Shown here: positions 1 through 9,200 of the stretch, one piece after another
Layout: the number at the start of each line of letters is the position of its first letter
How positions within the stretch are numbered: the first letter of the stretch is position 1
Notes under the pieces: model-generated
What the model was told of the DNA's origin: nothing
The model's database searches: none
Seen by the model: the letters and a program-made list of their open reading frames with translations, nothing else
Assembly (NCBI GenBank): GCA_041653835.1
Contig: JBAZEP010000048.1
Location: 1 to 9,975, forward strand
Length of the DNA: 9,975 nt
Direction: 5' to 3'
DNA from: UBA10183 sp041653835
Lineage (GTDB): Bacteria; Omnitrophota; Gorgyraeia; Gorgyraeales; Gorgyraeaceae
Made by a program: the position numbers and the translations under genes

Positions 1-128
1 GCTCTACTCTCGATAGTATAGCCGATGACTTAGCTTCTGCCGGGTTCTTCGCGTCCAAGAACGAAGCCATAGAATTCATCCTGTCCACCGGTTATGTAGC
101 GGGCGGCTATGGATTAGTCAGCGGCTCC
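1..128 (+). repeat. End of a preceding beta super-repeat (R0): helical tail module
   Basis: Residues 1-42 form a predicted two-helix segment with the pattern Leu-x-x-hydrophobic, then Ala-Gly-Phe, then a second helix (EAIEFIL). It leads into a Gly-rich turn (VAGGYG) just before the next SIS-x-G-x-DLWG start. The same segment recurs almost unchanged at 925-1052, at the end of super-repeat R2. This shows that the window opens at the end of a unit and that more units lie upstream. Confidence 0.75.
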
Positions 129-224
129 TCCATCTCCTTCGGCTCAGACCTCTGGGGAGGGAAGAGTTATACAGTAACCGTAAATTCCAATTCTTTTATT
201 TACGCCAACAGGGTGTTTTACAGG
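1..224 (+). repeat. Near-identical DNA repeat, copy 1 (partner at 925-1148)
   Basis: This block aligns without gaps to 925-1148, offset 924 bases (308 codons, two super-repeats). I count 14 differing bases in 224. Twelve are synonymous single changes and two fall in one codon (TTA Leu to GTG Val), the only amino-acid change. The left edge of the repeat is cut by the window. Similarity drops sharply after the shared AGG codon at 222-224. Confidence 0.9.
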
Positions 225-3200
225 GTTGTTATAGCCAATACCACAGGTTACGATGCCTTTGGCTCAAGCTATACGACCAATACTATTACAACCAATGAGT
301 ATAAAACCCTCAGCCAGTTAGGTGTTGATCCTGTAAGCTTAGGCTTATCAGCCGGAGCTGACCCATTGGTGCTGGCGAACTACACAGTTAAAACAGACTC
401 CACTTCTAATGATATATTCGGCGGCACAGTAATTTCTAAATCCAGTTATACCTATACCAATAGCGTTGTAACCGATAATTCACGGCCTATATGGGGACTC
501 AAAGCGGGGAACATAACAGCCAACGTGGTAGTAATAGGAGCTGACACTCACAGGGGCTCCATCTCTGTCGGCACAGACCTCTGGGGAGCGAAGTCCGTCA
601 CAAAAACAGACACAACCTACATAATCTACGCCAATAGAGCGCTTGCAAAAGAAGTCAAATCCACAACCACCGGATTCGATGCCTTTGGTTCAAGCTACAC
701 CACTATCACCACCACGAAAAATAACTATAAAAATCTTACCGTAACTCTTAACGGCAAGTCCGTAACAGCTTATGTAGTCGATAGCTATACTGTTAAGACC
801 TTATCCAAGTCAGAAGATATCTTCGGCGGCAGTGTATATTCATACAGTAACCTCTACCATAATAACGATAAAACATCCTATAGCGGCAAAGAATATTTTG
901 GATTAAAAGATGTTCACGAAGCAAGCTCTACTCTCGATAGTATAGCCGATGACTTAGCTTCAGCCGGGTTCTTCGCGTCCAAGAACGAAGCCATAGAATT
1001 TATCTTGTCAACAGGCTATGTAGCGGGCGGCTATGGAGTGGTCAGCGGCTCATCCATATCCTTTGGCTCAGACCTGTGGGGAGGGAAGAGTTATACGGTA
1101 ACCGTAAATTCCAATTCTTTTATTTACGCCAACAGGGTGTTCTACAGGACAGTCGTCTCTACCACTAAAGGCTTCGATACATTCGGCTCAAGCTATACAT
1201 CCGCAACCACAACTACAAACAATTATTTATTAAGGAACCTAACTATTAATGGAGAGAAGGTCCGGGCTCTTGTATTATCCAGTTACAGGGTCGATACTTT
1301 CTCATCAACCAGGGATATATTCGGCGGGGATGTTTACAGTTTCTCAAACGCGCTTTACAGAAATAATATCGTTACTGAAAACGGCCGCCAGATATTCGGG
1401 CTCAAAGAGGTCGTCTATAAAACCTATTCGCTTACGGAATTGAAATCTATGCTTATCTCCGCGGGTTTCACGGAATCCGAAGCCGTGAGCTTCCTGGGAC
1501 AGCATGGCATTAAAATCGGCGGCGCGATAACATTCAAAGGTTCTATAGCTATCGGCACGGATATATTCGGCGCTAAATCCGTGACGCTTACGACATATAA
1601 AGATGAAGACCTGATAAAACATGCCAACAGGCCATTCTATAAAAACATTACATCTGTCACAAAAGGCTTTGACGCGTTCGGCTCCAGCTATACATCCACA
1701 ACCGTAACAACCAATAACTACGGTAAACTATCCGAAGCCCAGAAGCTCGGTTTGGGCATAACAGCCGACCCATTCGTATTGCTTGATTATGCGGTCAAGA
1801 CAGATTCCGCTTCTAATGATATATCCGGCGGCACAGTAACTTCACAGTCCAGCTATACCTATACTAATGATGTCGTAACAGAAGATGTCTCAAGGCCTAT
1901 CTGGGGGCTTAAAGCAGGGAACATAACGCCGAATGAAGTAACTGTAACTATAGATGGCGTGGAATATAAATATAACGGCTCTGTATCAGTCGGCACCGAT
2001 CTCTGGGGAGGAATATCGGTTACAAAGACAGATACTGTTTATATCGTGTCCGCAAACAGGGCTTTTGCTAAAGATGTAACTTCTGAAACTACCGGTTTTG
2101 ACGCGTTCGGCTCCAGCTATACATCCACAACCGTAACAACCAATAACTACGGCAAACTCTCTGAAACCGATAAACTTGCTCTCGGCATCACAACCGATCC
2201 GATGGTGCTTCTCGACTATACTGTTAAGGCTGACTCCTCCTCCGATGACATATTCGGCGGTACGGTAATTTCGCAGTCCAATTATACCTATAAGAACAGC
2301 GTCGTAACAGATAATTTGAGGCCTATATGGGGGCTTAGCGCGAATGTAACACCTAACGAGGTGAGAATAGGTGATGATAGTCATACAGGCTCCATCTCAG
2401 TAGGCACGGATCTCTGGGGAGGGAGAAGCGTCACAAAGACAGACACGCTCTCATATATTGTATATGCCAACAGGGCCATGGCTGTGGAAGTAAGATCCAC
2501 TACCATAGGCTATGATGCTTTCGGTTCAAACTATACGACTAACTCTACGACAATCAATAACTACGGTAAACTCTCCGAAGCCCAGAAACTCGCTTTAGGC
2601 ATAACAACAGACCCATCTGTACTGGTTAGCTACACAGTTGATACTATTACGACTAATATCGACGTTTTTGGAGGCATGCAGATCAGTTTAGGCAATACAA
2701 CTTATTACAACGGCGTAGAGACACAAATACCCACGGGCAAAAAATACTGGGGAGTTACCCGTCTTGAAGCAGGGGCAATAGATTATGACCGCGTAAAGGC
2801 GCTTATGGTAACGTCCGGCATAGCGATTGATGACGCCGAGGCCCAGGCGATGCTCTCCAGATTCGGCATAAACAGCAGTTCAGATTTTAAAGTGAACGGT
2901 GAACTTGCCGAGACAGTAAGCATCGGCTTTGATTTATGGGGACAGCTCTCCATAACAGGGTCTGTTACCACCGAATGGTTGAGCGCCGCGGGCCAGTTCA
3001 AACCTGTTGATACGGAATCTGTTACGCTTGGCGGAGATATGTTCGGCTCAAGCTATACTTCCACCACCACAACCCATAATGAATATTCGCAGATAGATTG
3101 GGATATTAAAGGCGTAAATGTCAAAGTCTGGGCATTGATAGAGTCTTATTCCAAGACAATAACACAAGGAAGAGATGTCTCAGGAAATACTTATAATACC

Positions 3201-6200
3201 ACAGGGGGCATCTATAATAAATACGGGAGAAGCGTTGTAGGAGACAAGACGATCTGGGCAATGACAGAGGCAAAAGAAGGCTACATGGAAGTTCTTGAGC
3301 GCGGGAGCGGCAAAGGCGAGAGGCTTAACCAGATTGGGTTATATAGCAGATGGGTAGATGGTTCTGTAACCACAGGTTCCGATATATTCGGCAATATTTA
3401 TACAAGCACCACGCACAATACTACCTATAAGATCTACGCCAACAGGGCGTTTGTCGAACATCAGGAAACTACGTCTGTAAATACTAACCTTGACGGTTCC
3501 GCCTCGACAACAGAAAGCAAGGTAGATTATGGGTATGAGATTGTGGATGGAATATTTCAGCTTACCGGTGCTCTCGGGTCATCCGTTACAAAAGGTCAGG
3601 ATGTTTTCGGCAATACCTACACAACTACTACTATAAACAAATACCAGATGATAAAGGGCCGCGCAGTAGTCAGCGAGACATTTACCGTATCAGAGAATGA
3701 ATCCCTGGACGGCTCGACAAGCTATAGTTTCAGCAGAACTGGTTATGATTATGACATTGAAAGTGTCACATACGGCAAGGTAACGAAAAGCATATGTACC
3801 ACCACGAATATGAAAGACCTTGGTATCAGCGTGACCGATGAGATCGATGTGAATGGCGCTAAGATGAGCATATGGAACTATCTTGTTTCCGTGTGCGGTT
3901 TCAACGAGGACATGCTGAAACTGGTTATGGATAACACTACCAGCCTTAAGAGCGGAAGTATAGCGGTAAATAAAGATATATTCGGCAATATTACAGCTTC
4001 CTTTACCCATAATAATTATATACGCCTGGCGAACGGCCAGTGGAGACCATTGGATACAAAGACGCTATCCAGGGGCATGATGCTGGACGGCTCATTATCC
4101 ATAACCATATCCGCCTCAGGTTACGATTACGGCTCTTATACCAATAAAAACGGGGAAACAGGCGAAGGCATTTTAACAGGTATGCACGATATGCCGGTCA
4201 AACTTTCAGAGGATAATCCGTTCGGTACAAGCGGCTCATGGTATGATTATATAGCGAACGTATTCGGCAGTGACGCGTTAAGGGAATTCGGGAATGTTAC
4301 CGAATATGTGGACGCGGCTGTTCCTCACGCTACGGATACCCTGAACCGCAAGGGCCTCCTGGATAATATCCCTGACGGAGATAATGACGGGGACATAGAC
4401 GCGGATGACTATGCCATAGCGCACGGATACGCTTCATGGAATAGCTGGGTGGAAGCCGCGGGCGCCGATGCTATAGCCGTGATAATAATAACCGAATGGT
4501 ATATTGCCCAGGGTTATGACAAGAATAATGACGGTCAAATAACGAGCGCTGATTTCGAAAGACGCAGAGACGCAATGACTCCTTTCAATACTGACATAAG
4601 AAACCTGGCGTCAGATATAGAAGACTGGGATGGTACATACGAAGAAGTTGAGACAAATATGTTCGGGCGGCTTTTATTTTACGAATTCAGCGGAAGTTTT
4701 ACAATGGGCTCGGATGTCTTCGGCAACATGTTCGCCACAACCACAAACAATATATACACACTTTTAGCTAACGGGCAGGTAAAAGCCGAGACATCAAAAG
4801 CCGTAACATATAGCCAGTCTCTTGACGGGTCTTATTCCACAAGCGAACAATCAACTACATATACCTATACAACGGGCGATGAGAGCGTCAGTAATCTGGA
4901 TAGAGATAATTTCGCCAGACAGATGTTCGGCGCTGACAGCTACGCGGATCTTACCGAAGACCAGAAAAAAGAAGTTGATCAGTACTTTAGTTCCAGCGGC
5001 AAAGCTTACGCCGGCCTTTTGATCCACGCTGAAGGCACGGGATCAAGCGACGGCCGCGATATCATGGGCAACAAGATGACTTCCACTTCCACTATGAGCT
5101 ATGTGATCATAGGCGGAAAGCCTCTAGTGGATGAGTCAATAACCGACAGTTCTGTCCAGGATCCTGTCAGAGGAGAAACTTCTTCCACCCGCTCGGTGAT
5201 GAAATATGTTTACAGCTATGGAAATGAATCTGTGCAAAGCGGCGTTGACGCAAACGGGAACACCTATTATATAATAGGCGATAATGGTGTCCGCATGTAT
5301 ATAGCGGAAGGCGTAAGCCTTATAAATCCAGAAACAAATAAAGCGTATAAAGGCCTTGTTATAGGCGTGGACCCGGTTTCCACGGTTACTGTCACAACAG
5401 GCAATGATACCATTGGCAATACCTTCACCTCCATTGTTACCTCTACCTATATAATGATAGACGGAAAATTGAAAGTTGAGCAGGCAGTCACCGAAACTAC
5501 GACTGCTGCTATTGATACAGCTGTCTGGGATACCCAGGTCATTACCACAACTGTAAATTACACCTATACCTTTGGCGCCGAGAATGAAAATGCCCTGGCG
5601 CAAGGCATGTTCAATAAAGATTACTCCCAGCTTGATGACGACCAGAAACAGCAGGTAGCCAAATATTTCTACGGGCAGGGCAGTGTATGGAGAGGCCTGT
5701 TGAAGCACGCGGACGGGGCTATCAAGACAATAGCCTATAAGGGCGGGGAAGTTGTCATAGGCAGTCCCATGGAATTCGGTTTTGACCAGTTGAATAACCT
5801 GGAAAACCTGAAGGCGTTCCTGCGGAACCAGGGAGTTTCCGAAGATCTGATAAATTCCATAGACTGGGATGATCTCAGCGGTGAAGAAAAGTTCGATACG
5901 GCGCTGTCTCTTATTTTCCTGGGCAAATTCCTTAAGGCTAACGGGCTTGATTATAGCGCTATTTCCCAGAAATACGGATGGGATAGAAATACAACTTTTG
6001 AACAAAAGGTCGACAATATTATAAGCGAAATACCGTTCGGAAGCATATTCGGGCTTGAATTCACTTTGGTCAGGAACATGGATGGCCAGATTTCTTTTGT
6101 CACAAAAGCGAGCCTTAAAGATTACCTTATGAACGCGGCGATAGATATAAAATTCAGCGAGGAGATCAGCCTGAACAATATGACAAGGGCTGCCCTCGAA

Positions 6201-9200
6201 AAGATATTCGACATGGTGATAGCGGGCAGTGATGATCCTACAGGGACGATCACCTTTGAGATAATAGCGGGCCAGGCTAAGGTAAAAGAACAGCACGAAA
6301 CGCTTCTGGTCCTTACAATAGGCTCCAACGGCGAGAGATGTTATGTTGTTAATGAAACCAGGGTCACTAATTATTACAACGCTATTACAGGGGAACTTGA
6401 AAAAACAGTAACTGATTTCCGCAGGAACGGGAAAGCGGTGGAGAACCTGTATGACATAAATCAGTTTATGGCTGATATGGGCTGGGATCCCATTGCCGTA
6501 ATGGAGTATTACAATTCGCATAAAGGCGAGGGCAATAAGCTCACGAACGATTCCCCCGAGACCATGTGGTTAGAGGCAGTGGTCTTGTACGCCTTCAAAG
6601 ATGTTTACGGCAATAGTACCGCGGGAGTGACAATAAGAGGAAAAGACGGCAGTATAAAAGAATACTATCTTACAAAAGAAGAGTTGGTTAATCTTCTCTG
6701 GGGCGGCAAGGTCAAGCTTTCGAACGACATAATTTTAGAAGCACTGACCTCGGAAATAACCATAAACCTTAACGAGCAGACTATTACCGAAAGGACAGAT
6801 TCTAAATATTCGAACGGCCAGCTGATATCTTATGATGAAAAGATATGGTCCAGCGCCACGCCTTCCATCTGGACTTATTATGAGCACAGGAATATTAAAT
6901 ATAAACTTGTAACCCTGGCGAACGGCGTCACAGTCTGGAAAATAAAATCCCAGGACATAAAGAGCTGGAAGATAGGCGCGGAATATACAGCTGAGGCATG
7001 GGCAAAGCTTTCAGACCAGGAAAAAGCGAGAATTATAGCCGCGAAGAAACTTACCAGTGATCCTGATTATCGTGCCTACATGGATTATTATGGTTTTGAA
7101 AAAGCTGTAAAACTGTTAGCGGATTATTTTATAAAGAGCGGAACTGATCTATCAGAAATACCCGGGATCAATACATCCGAAGACCCGACTGTAATTTATC
7201 AGGAAGATCTTGAATATGATGAATACGGCCGTCTCATAGGTTATACAGAGATGATCACAGAAGGCACGCTTGTTACGATAAATAAAGTCTCTAATATTAC
7301 CTATAATGAATACGGACAGATAATAGCGCGTAAGACAGAGACATGGAAAAATGACACGGCATCTTCTCCTGAGACAAGGGGCGAAGGGCGTTCAAGATTA
7401 AGAAATATGGGGACTGGCCGAGGCAATCCTGCTGATGTCAGCGCCGAATCGCCTTTAAATCAGCATTATATAACTTATGAAGGCGCAAGCGGAGAAGACG
7501 CCGGCGGCAATCTCATACTTGAAAAAGACGGAAAAGATTTCCGCATGAAATACAATGCCTTTGGGCAGATGGTATATAGTTATTCCTCTGTCAGCGCCCA
7601 GAAGTTTGTAGACGGCTCTTGGGTTTGGGAAGGAGTGGAAGACGGTATTCATCTTCATCCAATCACTTATTATTCGGAAAAAACCTTCTTCTATAATGAT
7701 TCAGGCGCTGTGGTAGGCATTATAGAACGCGGTATAGACCCGGAAGCCCGCCTGCCTTATTTCAATATGGTTACTTATAAATATAATTCCGCCGGAGAGA
7801 TAGTCTGGACTCATACCATGGGTTACAGATACGATAGTGAGAAGTCCGGTTATATTTATGAAAACGGCAACATAATCGAAGAGTTTACCACGAGTAAAGA
7901 GTGGTTAATAGCTAATTGTACTATCGGCGAGACGGACGAGTCAGGCAAAAGAGCGATTTATTACAATGGTGCATACCTCGGTTATGTATATGGTGATGAT
8001 TTTGACCAGGATGATGATTATGTGACTTTCGGATATGTTCGAGGGACCTATGACCCTGAAGATGGCACTAAAGGCATGACGCAGGTTTGGTTCGATACAG
8101 TCCAGATAGATATGTCTTATAATTCTAAAATGAAACTCGTGGCATTCAGGGAAGGCGGCACAGTAAATGGCTACGGGTATTATTTCCAGAGATGGGATAT
8201 TGCTTACAATAGCGCGGGCCAGGTCACGAGTTATTATCAAAGAGGCTCCGGCTCCCAGGGAGGTTCAGGCTCGAGCTTAAAAGACCTGAGGGAACAGAAT
8301 GGCAAAGGCTATGACTTAACGAAAAAAGAATACAAGTATGACATAAACGGCGACGTAATAGGCACCAGCGGCTGGTATATTAATGAAGATGGGGATCGCG
8401 TTGACCAGTCAGCTACCATTAAAATAGAGCGCGATAAGACAACAGGAGTGATAGTAAAGATCACGACTGTTTCCTACTGGGAAACAGATGACTTCTATGG
8501 CGGCCAGACAGATACAACGACATTTTCTTATAATGATAAAGGCATAAGGATAGGCCAGGCTGAAGCAACCTCCAATAAATGGGATGGAGAGAAATGGACG
8601 CTGGGCCGCATACTTACAATGCTCGCTATAGCTATAGCCGGAATTGTCACAGGAATCCTTACAGCAGGAACAACCAGCCCCTTGTTAGCCTCAGTGCTTG
8701 CTTCATTTTTGTCTGTTTCCGCGGCCGTGACAATCGCGACTATTGTAACAGTGGCATTCTTTGTTGCTCTCGCTACCACCCTTACCTCATATTTAGCGAA
8801 TTCCATTCGTTTTGGTTTTGATAAGGCAAAATGGGATATGTTTTTACAGGACTTCCTTAAAAGTTGGGCTATATCTATAGTGGCTCAAGGGGTTGGATAT
8901 GGCTTAGGGGCAACTATGGACTGGATAGGAGGCGCGGGCGAAGCAGCCGAATTAACAGCTGAAGCAGCTACTGTTACCATAGGCGATATGATACTCAAAG
9001 GACTTTTGACAGCCAGCGTAACTACCCTTATCCTCTGGGCTATAAATGGATTTGATAAAAATTTCTTCAAGGATCTGAATTTCGGGCAAGTTTTCATAAT
9101 CGCGTTAGCCACAATTTTATCCGTATCTACAAACGTGATTGAGCAAACAATGGAGGTCCTTAAAGACATTTATAACTCTACTCTGGGAGCGGTAAAAGAC

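Noticed and set aside
1..1148. Direct repeats as a possible CRISPR array or transposon ends
   Set aside because: The repeats are long, coding, in frame and diverged mostly at synonymous positions, with no spacers, inverted ends or transposase.
1249..1443. Short + strand frame of 64 codons, and similar short frames at 4822-5022 and 8579-8821
   Set aside because: They are out of frame with the giant gene, have no plausible ribosome binding context, and their products look like frame-shifted repeat sequence.
1818..1829. Loss of the core Phe in R4 (Ser, TCC) as a damaging mutation or sequencing error
   Set aside because: R7 has the same Phe-to-Ser change at 3174-3185 in a different context, so the position tolerates it; one base change cannot be judged from the sequence alone.
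5136..6521. A 461-codon open frame on the minus strand
   Set aside because: It lies wholly opposite the continuous + frame, which carries repeats under selection on both sides. The minus translation is rich in Ile, Tyr, Phe, Arg and Cys without domain patterns. It is a by-product of codon use on the + strand.
7212..8580. A complete RHS toxin with a defined core end and toxin tip
   Set aside because: The YD-like repeats are too widely and irregularly spaced, no core-closing motif is visible, and no recognisable toxin domain follows within the window.
8610..8800. A separate membrane-protein gene starting near the hydrophobic cluster
   Set aside because: The frame is continuous with the YD-like region, with no stop and no new start signal, so it is part of the same protein.
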